The position numbers and the translations under genes are program-made. From Xenorhabdus griffiniae (lineage in GTDB: Bacteria > Pseudomonadota > Gammaproteobacteria > Enterobacterales > Enterobacteriaceae), in NCBI RefSeq assembly GCF_001028135.1, contig NZ_LDNM01000005.1, positions 45,521-109,520 of the forward strand: 64,000 nucleotides of DNA, read 5' to 3'. The notes beneath the pieces are model-generated. The model had not been told where the DNA came from. It ran no database searches and saw only the letters and a program-made list of their open reading frames with translations. Positions 19,201 to 26,810 of the stretch are shown here, piece by piece (position 1 is the stretch's first letter; every line of letters starts with the position of its first letter).

Positions 19201-21195
19201 GGGGATAAAAATAGTTGGAACCCTTGGCACCATATTGCAACAACAAACTGGACATATTCGCGAGGTGACATTGATGTGAAAATCAATGGGCGCATGGCTA
19301 ACGGCACTGCTTATACTAAAGGTGAATCAGACGGTAAATACCAGCCGAAAGGTAGTTATGCCATCACTCAGAACACCGTCCCTAATAGCCGGAAAGTTAA
19401 CGGAAAACCATTATCATCAGATATTACGTTGAATGCTGCCGATATTGGTGCGTTTTCTAGAGGATTAACGGAAGCTGTTTCAGGCGATAACGTACCGTGG
19501 AATGCGGCATCTGGTGTGTATAATGCCAATTATAGCGGTCATACCCAGATTATTGTTCATTTTAGTATGGGGGCGGGAAATACTAGTACACCATCACTCC
19601 AGTTAAAATCAATATGTAAGAATGGTGGTATAGCCTATCGTTCGGCTAGGGATGGTCATGGATTTGAAGAGACTTGGACGGAGTTTTACACCACAAAAAA
19701 TAAACCTTCTGCGAGTGATGTAGGAGCGTATTCGAAAGGCGAGTCTGATGGTAAATATGTCTTAAAAAACTCGCAAGAAGAGATTAATGCTGGTTATTTT
19801 TCAGCTAAATGGATTAATAATTATGCAGGGATTAAATTAATAAAACCAGATAACCGATATGCATTAATTGAAACCACTCCACACGGCAGTGCGCCATTAA
19901 ACTTTATCTACCGTGATGAAAAGGGCACTAATATTTCTGTTGCATCACTACCAACAGAAACTGGAGTTATTGCATTACAGGGTTATTCCTACTCTAAAGC
20001 AGAAGCAGATGGTAAATACCAGCCGAAAGGTAGTTATGCTAATGCAGCTTCTCACGCCTTTAGTGGTGAAGTGAGAGCACCAAACGTCATCACTGGAGCA
20101 ATAAACAACCAAAGTTACTTTTTTCAAAGCGATGGTGTTTGGAGATGGACTGTACAACAGGGTGGAAATTGGAAGGGAGAAATTACGCATCCTGGAAGAG
20201 GTGGTGTATTTGCTCTCCAAGGGGATAGCTATACGAAAGGTGAATCTGACAATCGTAATTACAGCAGTCTCAATTATGTAATCAAAAAATCTGGTGGTGA
20301 TAGTTCAGATCTAAATAACTGGCCGAACAATAGAGTTGCATTTGTCTATCATGATGCAGCAAACAGTTCTCAAGAGACAGGTGTGGGCGCTTCATTTTCT
20401 GCCTTGAATAATAATTATGTATTGCAGCTTGTTTCTCGATACCACAGTAATGGTGATGTTCTTAAGTTCAGAACAAAAAATGGGGATAACAATACTTGGA
20501 ACCCTTGGCACCATATTGCAACAACAAACTGGACATATTCGCGAGGTGATATTGACGCGAAAATTAATGGTCGCATGGCAAATGGTACTGCTTATACTAA
20601 AGGTGAATCAGACGGAAAATATCAACCGCGTGGAAATTTCCAGCTCGCGGGGAATTACGCGGTAAGAGGGGAGAATTATACCAAAGGTGAATCTGATGGT
20701 CGTTATTATGCTAAATCAGGTGAGGGCAATTTAACCTTAGTAGGTGCATTTCGTCGCCATATTATCTTTAATAATGGTTCTAAAATTGATGGATATATCT
20801 TCAAAGATCCTAACGGGCACTTGATGTTTAATAATGGTGTTCACGGTGGTGACTGGCAGATGCGAACTGATGGATCGTTTTACTGTGGAGGTAATGGTAA
20901 CTTTAACGATGTCTATATCAGGTCAGATAAACGAGCCAAAAAAGATATTGCAAAAATCAGTGATGCAACCCAAAAACTGTCAAAACTGAGTGGCTATACC
21001 TATACCGTATCTGACGATAACAAAAATAATAGTCGCTCTGCTGGTCTTATCGCTCAAGAGGTTCAGAAAGTTTTGCCAGAGGCTGTAACTCAAGATGAAA
21101 ATGATTTATTACGCTTGAACTATAACAGCATAATTGGATTATTGGTTGAGGCAGTTAAAGATTTACAAAAACAGGTAGATGAACTTAAAAATTAA
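16276..21195 (+). CDS. Side tail fiber with C-terminal S74 self-cleaving chaperone
   Basis: 1639 residues. Residues 1-120 form an attachment domain. About 150-540 is an Ala/Ser-rich heptad-like trimeric coil (A-K-x-S-E-T-N-A repeats), as in lambda Stf. The receptor-binding part carries at least six copies of Y-T-K-G-E-S-D-G-K-Y-Q-P, each followed by a beta domain. The C-terminus is an intramolecular chaperone of the peptidase S74 type with the S-D-K-R-x-K-K-D-I motif; Ser1550 is the predicted cleavage residue and the last 90 residues would be released after trimer folding. Two internal modules are duplicated (near 892-1025 and 1318-1449). Confidence 0.92.
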   Translation: MWYREGTNSFVKDSKKVTGVGTLWSQAKYGVMPGMVLIGSDNLLYEIERVQNNTELTLVEAYKGNTIKDQPCRIITTYEGDLSQFSARFSALLHSISGDSREIRNWLTSPSPVVIVRDDGTTFKADSLETIHAAHKARIEWFDKNQTLISDAGNQAANAAGSAKAAKDSQIAAKGSETQAANSAKSAKDFQVVASASQSAAKTSETNAKTSEINAANSAKAAAISQTAAKASETNAANSAKGANMSQAAAKVSETNAGNFSKAGKASELAAKTSETNAKSSEVSAKSSEANAKSSANTATEKAKQATGSQVAAKASETNAASSKASSAQSASNASASASKAEQEANKAISSANNAATSASSAASSANSAKTSESNAKASSNSASSSERNAKASENNAAISKSAAEQSAKDAASTLAKMVNDAKVADNAAKAAKLSENNAKVSETATKSSETNASNAAKAAKVSQDAAKISETNAANSAKISSTSQIAAKASETEAVSSKNAAQEAATLATKKAELAAVSESKAQDAANRATLAAQEKEDLLKGKTIAISLGSGKTSWTKIAEVDMPQNPGVPSTVRIELIGGSGYNVGEYPQTAMSEIVLRSGNGYPKGLNASLYRTNTCAANKVATINTGNDKYDVYVHFYGFPFNLICNVQQANATILNIGNLSGALETLPDGVLEGKTYNYVLASSDDRGNLSIDTNIYGPGFVSGAQGKDRTWLEPKEGNACWLANIGDKYAGEFRHPKKSGTAAILEDHYTKGESDGKYQPKGNYAVVGASYTKDETNQNFVKSDTTNLGKSWTSLTTIPDGGWGQPIGYSTMVRINSFGLPNGFADHGYWNVIAARDMAQGYAGFLTGFNNGKVYYGFSNTKEGNPTWVRVYTENHKPSPSELDVYTKGESDNRNYSSLSYVIRKSGGDNTDLNNWPRNRVAFVYHDAANNSNVTGVGASFSALNNNYVLQLVSQYHGNGDVLKFRTRNGDKNSWNPWHHIATTNWTYSRGDIDVKINGRMANGTAYTKGESDGKYQPKGSYAITQNTVPNSRKVNGKPLSSDITLNAADIGAFSRGLTEAVSGDNVPWNAASGVYNANYSGHTQIIVHFSMGAGNTSTPSLQLKSICKNGGIAYRSARDGHGFEETWTEFYTTKNKPSASDVGAYSKGESDGKYVLKNSQEEINAGYFSAKWINNYAGIKLIKPDNRYALIETTPHGSAPLNFIYRDEKGTNISVASLPTETGVIALQGYSYSKAEADGKYQPKGSYANAASHAFSGEVRAPNVITGAINNQSYFFQSDGVWRWTVQQGGNWKGEITHPGRGGVFALQGDSYTKGESDNRNYSSLNYVIKKSGGDSSDLNNWPNNRVAFVYHDAANSSQETGVGASFSALNNNYVLQLVSRYHSNGDVLKFRTKNGDNNTWNPWHHIATTNWTYSRGDIDAKINGRMANGTAYTKGESDGKYQPRGNFQLAGNYAVRGENYTKGESDGRYYAKSGEGNLTLVGAFRRHIIFNNGSKIDGYIFKDPNGHLMFNNGVHGGDWQMRTDGSFYCGGNGNFNDVYIRSDKRAKKDIAKISDATQKLSKLSGYTYTVSDDNKNNSRSAGLIAQEVQKVLPEAVTQDENDLLRLNYNSIIGLLVEAVKDLQKQVDELKN
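18950..20625 (+). repeat. Duplicated ~395-bp receptor module inside fiber gene
   Basis: The segment near 18950-19345 recurs at 20229-20625, with nearly the same encoded sequence (N-N-W-P-x-N-R-V-A-F-V-Y-H-D-A-A, W-N-P-W-H-H-I-A-T-T-N-W). The copies are about 880 bases apart and diverged at synonymous and some amino-acid positions. Confidence 0.8.
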
Positions 21196-21197
21196 TA

Positions 21198-21212
21198 AGT
21201 ATTTACTTACCT
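21198..21212 (+). promoter_or_regulatory. Dispersed 15-bp dyad, copy 4
   Basis: AGTATTTACTTACCT, followed by ATTAATTTT, lies just after the fiber stop and 62 bases before the lysis-region membrane gene. Same family as the other dyads. Confidence 0.45.
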
Positions 21213-21273
21213 ATTAATTTTGAAAATGATATAAATTACCCACCCGATAGCGCCTAATACATGGAGGTTAAAA

Positions 21274-21600
21274 ATGGCAAACGAGGTGGGAAATGTTTCA
21301 CCAGAAATGGTTGAACGTATCGCCAAAATAGTCGCCAAAGAAGTTGCGGCAAATATAAGTGATGACTTAAAGGATAAAGTTGGTGAAGAAGTTGAGCGCC
21401 ACCTTAAAGCCTACTTTGGTGATATGACAGCAGCACAACACAGTATTCAACATGCCAATCTGGAAAAATTACTGGTTAGGTTAGACAGCCTTTCTAGTGG
21501 ATTTTACGGAGGCATAATTTCGAAGATAGCTTCCATGCTGGTAGCAGCTCTAATTTTAGGATTGGCGGCTTGGGGCTTAAAAAATGGTGTAGGTAACTAA
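21274..21600 (+). CDS. Small membrane protein, candidate holin
   Basis: 108 residues with a strong GGAGG site before the ATG at 21274. The N-terminal 75 residues are charged and helical (V-E-R-I-A-K-I-V-A-K-E-V-A), then one hydrophobic helix spans about residues 80-101 (I-I-S-K-I-A-S-M-L-V-A-A-L-I-L-G-L-A-A-W). The position directly before a muramidase-like gene and a spanin pair suggests a holin or holin-like role. Only one membrane segment is visible, so the topology would be unusual for a class I or II holin, and a virion membrane protein is an alternative. Confidence 0.55.
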   Translation: MANEVGNVSPEMVERIAKIVAKEVAANISDDLKDKVGEEVERHLKAYFGDMTAAQHSIQHANLEKLLVRLDSLSSGFYGGIISKIASMLVAALILGLAAWGLKNGVGN

Positions 21601-21614
21601 AGGAGTAGTTAGCT

Positions 21615-22313
21615 ATGGTTGGTAAAGGATTACCTCGTGGGATTAGAAACCACAACCCCGGCAACCTCGAAATAGGGTCTCCGTGGCAAGGTTTAACCAA
21701 AAAACCTCAAGATATCCGTTTCTGTTCATTCGTGGATGCAGCTTATGGTATTCGCGCATTAGCAGTTACGCTGATCACCTATCACGATAAACGTAAAGCA
21801 ACAAATGGCACTCGCATCGATACCGTGCGTAAAGTCATTGAACGTTGGGCGCCCTCAGTTGAAAACCACACAGAACGGTACATTCAGTTCGTCAGTAAGG
21901 CAATGGGTGTTTATCCTGATCAAAATATTAACCTGCATGATTACGACACTATTTGTCCATTGGTGGAGGCGATAATTCGTCAGGAAAACGGTCGGGGTAA
22001 AATAAAAACACTAAATTCATGGTACAGCCGTGAAGTTATCGACGAGGGTTTGCGTCGTGCCGGTATTATCAAAAAGACGAAAGAAGTTGTCAAAATTCCG
22101 GTAACGAAGGAAACCGCGAGTGCAACGGTTGCAGCGTCTTTAGGGATTGGTCAGATTGCCGAAGTCATGCCTCAGATCTCAGATGCTATGATGAAATCAG
22201 AAAGCCATCTGTCCAGTGGTTCAGTAGTTCGCATCACCTTCGGAGTTGCAACTATTGTGGTGGCTTGTGTAATTGCTTACGCGCAAGTTCGTCGTCATAA
22301 ACAGGGAATTTAA
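21615..22313 (+). CDS. Muramidase/structural P5-like protein with C-terminal membrane anchor
   Basis: 232 residues. The N-terminus carries the G-I-R-N-H-N-P-G-N-L-E and W-x-G-L motif, then G-I-R-A-L, Y-H-D-K-R-K, the R-W-A-P-S-V-E-N-H-T-E-R-Y-I motif and a Q-E-N-G helix. This is the family often annotated as structural protein P5 or phage lytic transglycosylase-like. A hydrophobic helix at about 200-222 (I-T-F-G-V-A-T-I-V-V-A-C-V-I-A) with a basic tail would anchor it in the membrane. It may be the endolysin or a virion-associated muralytic enzyme; activity is inferred. Confidence 0.65.
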   Translation: MVGKGLPRGIRNHNPGNLEIGSPWQGLTKKPQDIRFCSFVDAAYGIRALAVTLITYHDKRKATNGTRIDTVRKVIERWAPSVENHTERYIQFVSKAMGVYPDQNINLHDYDTICPLVEAIIRQENGRGKIKTLNSWYSREVIDEGLRRAGIIKKTKEVVKIPVTKETASATVAASLGIGQIAEVMPQISDAMMKSESHLSSGSVVRITFGVATIVVACVIAYAQVRRHKQGI

Positions 22314-22351
22314 TTAAAGGAATAGTCTTCAGTAATGGGGACTATGCTGTT

Positions 22352-22663
22352 ATGTCATTAAGTGGAGTTTCAATTTACGCTCCTGATGGAAGAGAAAGTA
22401 TAAGTGAAACAGATCGTATTGGCCGTATATTGCCTGCACTGGGTCGTAATGGATATCTTAAAAGAGAGTTTCATCACCCAGAACTTGCCGATATGGGGGA
22501 AATATTTGTGTGGACTGACCTTACATACGGATTTTGAAACATTGAAGGGTCTGGCCGCATAACTTTGAATGGTACGACAATCACAGTGGAATTAAAAGTG
22601 AGTAGCGGTGGCACGGGGATTCCAGAGACATCGGGAATTAAGATTTATTATGGGATCAGATAA
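22352..22663 (+). pseudogene. Small tail-region protein interrupted by one in-frame TGA
   Basis: The frame from ATG 22352 stops at TGA 22535-22537 after 61 residues, but the same frame then stays open for 41 more codons (N-I-E-G-S-G-R-I-T-L-N-G, T-I-T-V-E-L-K-V-S) to a TAA at 22661-22663 that overlaps the next start. Both halves look like one beta-rich phage protein of about 103 residues. The TGA is either a recent nonsense mutation or a readthrough site. The family is not recognised; the next gene is probably its partner. Confidence 0.55.
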
Positions 22664-23325
22664 TGGCGCATGGTTTCGAACTTAGACGTAGTCACGGTAT
22701 TTTGCAAGTTGATGGTAGATACCAAAATATGAATTTGACCATCAAAGAGTCTGTTGTTGCTCAGGGAGGCTACGTTGAGAACAGTACCTATAGACGCATT
22801 GGTGTAAATACATCATTTTCTAAACCAGTACCGCCAACAACAACAATTACAGCTGTTGATTCAGATAACTGGATTAATTCTGCCGGTGGTATCAAACAAG
22901 CTGCCGGAGCTGGTAAAGCAAATGTGACCTTGTATGGATTCGGTACTAATAAACAGAACTGGTTTAACTCTCAGTATGGTTTAAGTGTCCGAAACGAGCA
23001 AGGGCAAGAGGTTTATAACTCTAATTGGGCAGTAATGAAAGTCGTTGATGTGTTTAATCTGGGCTTTGTGCGTAATTGGAGTTACAAAATCCCTGCTGGA
23101 AAAAAATATGCATTGATGATGGGAGGTGGTCGTGAAGAATATCAAATGGGTTACTATAGCAATAACGCTTATGGATGTTGGCATGAGTTCAGGCGTATTG
23201 GCGATAGGTTTGAAATCCGCTACAACGAAAATACTATGTGGTGGTTTCGCGATGAAGATGAAATCTCTTATGTCGCTCAAGATTACGACTTGAACATCAT
23301 CATATTAGACGTTACCGGATATTGA
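22663..23325 (+). CDS. Uncharacterised phage tail-region protein
   Basis: 220 residues, beta-rich, with many aromatic residues in the last third (W-W-F-R-D-E-D-E). The start M-A-H-G-F-E-L-R-R-S-H-G and a repeated Gly-Gly/aromatic composition recall small accessory proteins coded after lambda-like fiber genes. It starts on the last base of the preceding stop (TAATG). No enzyme motif or membrane segment is visible. Function unknown; a tail-tip accessory or receptor-related role is a guess from position. Confidence 0.55.
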   Translation: MAHGFELRRSHGILQVDGRYQNMNLTIKESVVAQGGYVENSTYRRIGVNTSFSKPVPPTTTITAVDSDNWINSAGGIKQAAGAGKANVTLYGFGTNKQNWFNSQYGLSVRNEQGQEVYNSNWAVMKVVDVFNLGFVRNWSYKIPAGKKYALMMGGGREEYQMGYYSNNAYGCWHEFRRIGDRFEIRYNENTMWWFRDEDEISYVAQDYDLNIIILDVTGY

Positions 23326-23383
23326 TTCTTGTTTCCCTAGTTGAATGAGTTGTAATAAACTCAACAACATAAGGAAAAAATAA

Positions 23384-23665
23384 ATGAAAAATAGTAAGTT
23401 AGTTATTGCTTCTCTTGCTGCTTTGTTCTTGGCAGGATGTTCAGCTATAGCACAGAATGAAAATATAAAGTCTGTTCAGTGTCGGGGTTACATTGACATT
23501 AAAGCTACAGCAAAAACTCAATCTATTCCGCTAACGAAATATAACGTAACCACAGGTAAATTCTATAGCCCCGGTCATGGTTTTGTTGGCATGATGGGTT
23601 GGCATTCAACTGAACCATTCAGCAAGATCGAATGTTTAAACGAAGATCCTCGAAAAGTTAAATGA
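23384..23665 (+). CDS. Small lipoprotein, candidate superinfection-exclusion factor
   Basis: 93 residues. A signal peptide (M-K-N-S-K-L-V-I-A-S-L-A-A-L-F-L-A-G-C) ends in a lipobox with Cys at residue 19. The mature part has two further Cys that could form a disulfide. A GGA-type site precedes the ATG. Phages often place a small lipoprotein here that blocks the receptor (Cor, Llp), and the size and second-Cys pattern would fit, but I cannot confirm a Cor motif. It overlaps the spanin gene by 4 bases. Confidence 0.55.
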   Translation: MKNSKLVIASLAALFLAGCSAIAQNENIKSVQCRGYIDIKATAKTQSIPLTKYNVTTGKFYSPGHGFVGMMGWHSTEPFSKIECLNEDPRKVK

Positions 23666-23901
23666 TTTCAAAAATAAAATCAGCGCTATATACCGGACTA
23701 TCTGTTATCGCTGTTCTCTTCGCCGCCTATTTGATAGGCGGCAGAGCGGCTAAAAAATCTGTTGAAATAAAACGACGGCAGGAAGAAAATCAACGCCTGC
23801 AAACCACATTGGATGTGAAGAAAGAGGTTGAACATGAAGTTCAGCAAAAAGAAATCGGGGCTGCTGTTACTGAGCTTCGTAATGACTGGATGCGTAAATA
23901 A
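23662..23901 (+). CDS. i-spanin-like protein (Rz/LysB type)
   Basis: 79 residues. A single N-terminal membrane helix (about residues 9-26, Y-T-G-L-S-V-I-A-V-L-F-A-A-Y-L-I-G-G) is followed by a charged coiled coil (R-R-Q-E-E-N-Q-R-L-Q, V-E-H-E-V-Q-Q-K), the layout of inner-membrane spanins. The o-spanin-like gene starts inside it in another frame, a classic Rz/Rz1 overlap. Together they should fuse the two membranes in the last lysis step. Confidence 0.7.
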   Translation: MISKIKSALYTGLSVIAVLFAAYLIGGRAAKKSVEIKRRQEENQRLQTTLDVKKEVEHEVQQKEIGAAVTELRNDWMRK

Positions 23902-24058
23902 TACCACTGGTTCGACAGCACCTGCCTTTTGTGACATTGCTTCACCTATCTATATTGGCAAAGAAGACACACTGACAGATCTTACGGCAAGAAATATTCT
24001 TACCTATAATCTTATCGGATATAGGCTCTGTGGGTGGAAAAAATCGTCTAAAAATTGA
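23834..24058 (+). CDS. o-spanin-like lipoprotein (Rz1/LysC type)
   Basis: 74 residues from the ATG at 23834, which has AGAGG 6 bases upstream (a TTG at 23828 is less likely). The signal peptide ends in a lipobox near S-F-V-M-T-G-C. The mature part contains C-D-I-A-S-P-I-Y-I-G-K-E-D-T-L-T, T-A-R-N-I-L-T-Y-N and L-C-G-W, which matches the P2 LysC-like outer-membrane spanin pattern. It overlaps the i-spanin gene by 68 bases in a different frame. Confidence 0.75.
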   Translation: MKFSKKKSGLLLLSFVMTGCVNNTTGSTAPAFCDIASPIYIGKEDTLTDLTARNILTYNLIGYRLCGWKKSSKN

Positions 24059-24245
24059 ATTGTTTTAAAACATTACAATAATGAGGCTACCACTGATTAT
24101 AGGCTACTATTTTTCTTGCTCATTAATTTATTATTTAGATAAATAACAAAACAATATATTTTTTTAAATGTTTTTATTTATAGGTTTTCTTCCATTTGTT
24201 AAATAACCAATGTATCTTATACAAAACAATAGTAACGGCGTGGTT

Positions 24246-24257
24246 GATTTATAAATC
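24246..24257. promoter_or_regulatory. Palindrome upstream of parA
   Basis: GATTTATAAATC is a perfect 12-bp palindrome 18 bases before the parA start; a second inverted repeat TTATTTA-GA-TAAATAA lies at 24131-24146. In type Ib partition loci the operator and centromere usually lie upstream of parA, so the AT-rich 24059-24275 gap, which holds no gene, is the best parS candidate. Confidence 0.4.
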
Positions 24258-24275
24258 GAAATACATAAGGCGAAT

Positions 24276-24968
24276 ATGATGAGTGGAGAAGCCCAAATAA
24301 TACTGGTTGGTGGCAGTAAAGGTGGCCCCGGTAAAAGTACTATAGCTCAACAAATTGCGGGTTATTTACTTAACCGCGCAAAGAAAAAGGTTCACCTGTT
24401 AGATATCGATGCCCAACGTACAACCTATCAATGGTGTCAAGATAGGGAAAGCCTACCAGCGGAGAAGCCAGCAGAAAAGCTCTCATATCATTACCGTGGT
24501 GACGGTGTTATCGAATATTTGGATGGCATTAAAGGCCAATTCGATTACATTGTTATTGACGCCGGAGGCTTCGACTCAGAAGCTCAACGTGAAGCTATGC
24601 TGAGAGCCACTCACTTACTGCTCCCAATTCGCCCAAAACGCCGTGACGTTCGCTCATTAGCTGCGCTAGATCGTATTGTTGAGAAAGCGCAGACTTTAAA
24701 TGAAGATTTAAAGGTTAGAGTAGTGATGAACCAGTGTCCGGCACTGCCTAACCAATACTCACGTATTCAGTTTGCCAAAGACGTTTGTGAAACTTTTGGC
24801 ATGTTCGCCTTAAATACCAATATCTACGCCCGTAACGTCTATGACGATGCGGAAGAAGCCGGTCGTACTATCTTTGAATTAACAAAAGAAGAACGGGATA
24901 AAAAGGCTGAGGCGGAAATTGAACTTTTAGTAAAAGAATTTGTGTATGGAGAAAAGGTAGATGGCTAA
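24276..24968 (+). CDS. parA: ParA partition ATPase, type Ib-like
   Basis: 230 residues. The deviant Walker A motif K-G-G-P-G-K-S-T is at about 15-22, a D-I-D-A-Q motif follows, and Walker B is D-Y-I-V-I-D-A-G-G. The length without an N-terminal helix-turn-helix fits the small type Ib ParA class rather than P1 ParA. Two start codons (24276 and 24279) are possible. The parB-like gene overlaps by 8 bases. It drives segregation of the prophage plasmid along the nucleoid. Confidence 0.92.
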   Translation: MMSGEAQIILVGGSKGGPGKSTIAQQIAGYLLNRAKKKVHLLDIDAQRTTYQWCQDRESLPAEKPAEKLSYHYRGDGVIEYLDGIKGQFDYIVIDAGGFDSEAQREAMLRATHLLLPIRPKRRDVRSLAALDRIVEKAQTLNEDLKVRVVMNQCPALPNQYSRIQFAKDVCETFGMFALNTNIYARNVYDDAEEAGRTIFELTKEERDKKAEAEIELLVKEFVYGEKVDG

Positions 24969-25323
24969 GAACCCGATGGCTGGACTGGCAAAACAAGAAC
25001 GAGAAGAAGCGGTACAGGAGTTTCTGAGCAATTCTTCCCTGAAAGAGAAAACAGTCAAACAGCGTGGTCGCCGCAAGAACAGTACTGAAATTATCAAAAG
25101 TCGTACTGTCTCGATGGAAGATGAATATCATGAATTAGTAGATCTGCTGAGAGTCGCTCCTAGACGTGCCAATTTAAGTCGCTCAGACGTGTTTAGAGCT
25201 GCTTTGGTAACTTTAGCTTCTTTACCCTTTAGTGATATAAAGGCTGCGTTAGAGTTGAGCTTAGAGACTAAGCCGGAAGAGATTCAACAGCTCATAAAAG
25301 ATTTAGATAAAAAGATCCCATAA
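24961..25323 (+). CDS. Small centromere-binding ParB/ParG-like protein
   Basis: 120 residues. A basic N-terminus (K-Q-R-G-R-R-K) that may stimulate ParA hydrolysis precedes a probable ribbon-helix-helix part (S-R-T-V-S-M-E-D-E-Y-H-E-L-V-D-L-L-R, L-S-R-S-D-V-F-R-A-A-L). The small size and overlap with parA match type Ib partner proteins. It should bind the centromere and repress the operon. A strong terminator follows directly. Confidence 0.75.
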   Translation: MAKNPMAGLAKQEREEAVQEFLSNSSLKEKTVKQRGRRKNSTEIIKSRTVSMEDEYHELVDLLRVAPRRANLSRSDVFRAALVTLASLPFSDIKAALELSLETKPEEIQQLIKDLDKKIP

Positions 25324-25353
25324 AAGAAAAGCCGCTGATGCGGCTTTTCTTTT
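25322..25353. terminator. Bidirectional terminator after parAB
   Basis: A perfect 14-bp stem AAAAGAAAAGCCGC/GCGGCTTTTCTTTT with a TGAT loop has T-runs on both strands. It separates parAB from the converging 25352-26008 gene. Confidence 0.92.
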
Positions 25354-26008
25354 ATGGGTTCGAAGCTAGAAGTGTTCTGCTAATAGCAATTAGGCGATGC
25401 TTGTGAACATCTTTGTCACTGCCCCAACAAAATTCATCCCATTTTTCATAAAACTCAGAAATGGATGGAATGACTACCAAGGGAATATAGTCCATATCAC
25501 AATCATCAGAAATGCCATCAGAAGAGTATACGTGATAGCCTTTAGTTATTGCCCAGTCGATCATCTTTTCCCAAAAGCGTTTACCATCTTGAGTTTGTGC
25601 TTCATCAGTTACTACAATGTTATATTTGCTCAATAAATTCTTAAAAAAATCTCTTGGCAAATCGCCAATTGCATGTTGATGTTCTGAGCGGGGTGTACGC
25701 CATATCATAATCTGGGTGCAAGTTTCCTTCCCCACGATGATATCTTTTCGAAAATGTAATTTTACGGCATAAACTGTTTCAGAATCTTCACCAGTTGTAA
25801 TCATACGGTATTGGTGTTCTTTGAGCGATTTTACTAGATGGTAGCCATAAGGGACATCAAAGTTTGGCAACTCAAAGTTTTCTACGCCTTTTTGTAAAAA
25901 AGTTTTAGTATGTTCTTCATTTTTTTTAGGATGGCGTAATTTATTGTTAAATCCTGTGTCGGGGATCAAATATGGCATTGTGTTATTTTTCGCTTGATTA
26001 ACCAACAT
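25352..26008 (-). CDS. Hypothetical protein, 218 aa
   Basis: A GGAGG site lies 8 bases before the ATG at 26008. The protein has a basic N-terminal region (L-R-H-P-K-K-N-E-E-H-T-K-T-F), a central beta segment (V-Y-A-V-K-L-H-F-R-K-D-I-I-V-G) and a helical C-terminus rich in Trp and Asp (F-Y-E-K-W-D-E-F-C-W-G-S-D-K-D). Some features look like a GNAT-like or nuclease-like alpha/beta fold, but I recognise no motif. It is monocistronic and on the opposite strand to parAB and the replication genes. Its upstream region contains the 23-bp repeat also found before the 32891-33415 gene. Confidence 0.65.
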   Translation of the reverse strand: MLVNQAKNNTMPYLIPDTGFNNKLRHPKKNEEHTKTFLQKGVENFELPNFDVPYGYHLVKSLKEHQYRMITTGEDSETVYAVKLHFRKDIIVGKETCTQIMIWRTPRSEHQHAIGDLPRDFFKNLLSKYNIVVTDEAQTQDGKRFWEKMIDWAITKGYHVYSSDGISDDCDMDYIPLVVIPSISEFYEKWDEFCWGSDKDVHKHRLIAISRTLLASNP

Positions 26009-26150
26009 ATATTTGTCCTCCGAAATTAGGACAATCCTTTGATACTTATAATATTAAATTCAATTATAATACAGTTTTGGCACAGATTGGCAAACTACCG
26101 ATACTATCCTACAACTTTGGCATGAATTGTTCAAATAGCATGTGGTTAGG

Positions 26151-26183
26151 GGTAATGATCGGATAGCCGCGATAACCGCCAAC
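26151..26183 (-). repeat. REP/MITE-like repeat, copy A
   Basis: Read on the minus strand this is GTTGGCGGTTATCGCGGCTA followed by TCCGATCATTACC. It is a diverged copy of the terminal sequence of the MITE at 36375-36512. The rest of the 26009-26493 gap holds the 23-bp repeat at 26209 and a promoter at 26390 but no gene. Confidence 0.65.
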
Positions 26184-26208
26184 TTTTAGACAAGTAATTT
26201 CTAATTGA

Positions 26209-26231
26209 CTAAAAAGTGACATTACTATATT
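26209..26231. repeat. 23-bp direct repeat, copy 1
   Basis: This 23-bp sequence (starts CTAAAAAGTGACATT, ends ACTATATT) is identical to 33490-33512. Both copies lie upstream of minus-strand genes of unknown function. Confidence 0.75.
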
Positions 26232-26389
26232 AGAGTTACAACAAGCGGGGGTATTAAGGAATTTATGTTAAATAAGGGTTAAGCTACAATTTCGGTCTTC
26301 ACTAGTAATGCGTCCAATTTATTGATAATTACTTTCTTAGTGTACGATTGTTCCTTCCCTTAAACATGCTGAAAAAACAAACGAAAAGG

Positions 26390-26417
26390 TTGTTCAGTTG
26401 CGTAAATTCGTTATACT
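26390..26417 (+). promoter_or_regulatory. Sigma70-like promoter before 26494 gene
   Basis: TTGTTC (26390-26395) and TATACT (26412-26417) are separated by 16 bases, about 75 bases before the start codon. Confidence 0.45.
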
Positions 26418-26493
26418 AACGATATCCATTGAGCATATTGGGTTTGTTTTATCCCACTGAATACTTTGAATTGATGAATTGACGGAGGTGACT

Positions 26494-26802
26494 ATGATTA
26501 CTCATACACCATTCACTATTGGTGATCGCTATGCTCTTATAGGCAGTTTTAGCGTACCTGATGTTCCGGGACAATTCGAAGTCCGTACCAACAGCGAGCG
26601 AGTTAAACGCCCAATGTTAATCGTCGTGCATGACAACTGGCATGAAGCTGGTCGCCGTGATCGTATTACTCCTGTGATAGTCATCCAGTTTGAAGCCGAT
26701 GGCCGTGAAAAATGCATTGAGCAGAAAGAAGCTATGCCGTCGAAAACAATGAATCTGACTAATTTACGCCTCCGTGCTATTCAATTCTTTCAACAAGAAT
26801 AA
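26494..26802 (+). CDS. Hypothetical protein, 102 aa
   Basis: GGAGG at 26484-26488 is 5 bases before the ATG at 26494, so this start is preferred over upstream codons. The protein is beta-rich with a basic end of the central part (H-E-A-G-R-R-D-R-I-T-P-V-I-V-I-Q-F-E-A-D-G) and a final helix. No family recognised. It opens a plus-strand transcription unit that runs through a frameshifted gene toward the helicase-primase genes. Confidence 0.65.
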   Translation: MITHTPFTIGDRYALIGSFSVPDVPGQFEVRTNSERVKRPMLIVVHDNWHEAGRRDRITPVIVIQFEADGREKCIEQKEAMPSKTMNLTNLRLRAIQFFQQE

Positions 26803-26810
26803 GATGAGAC

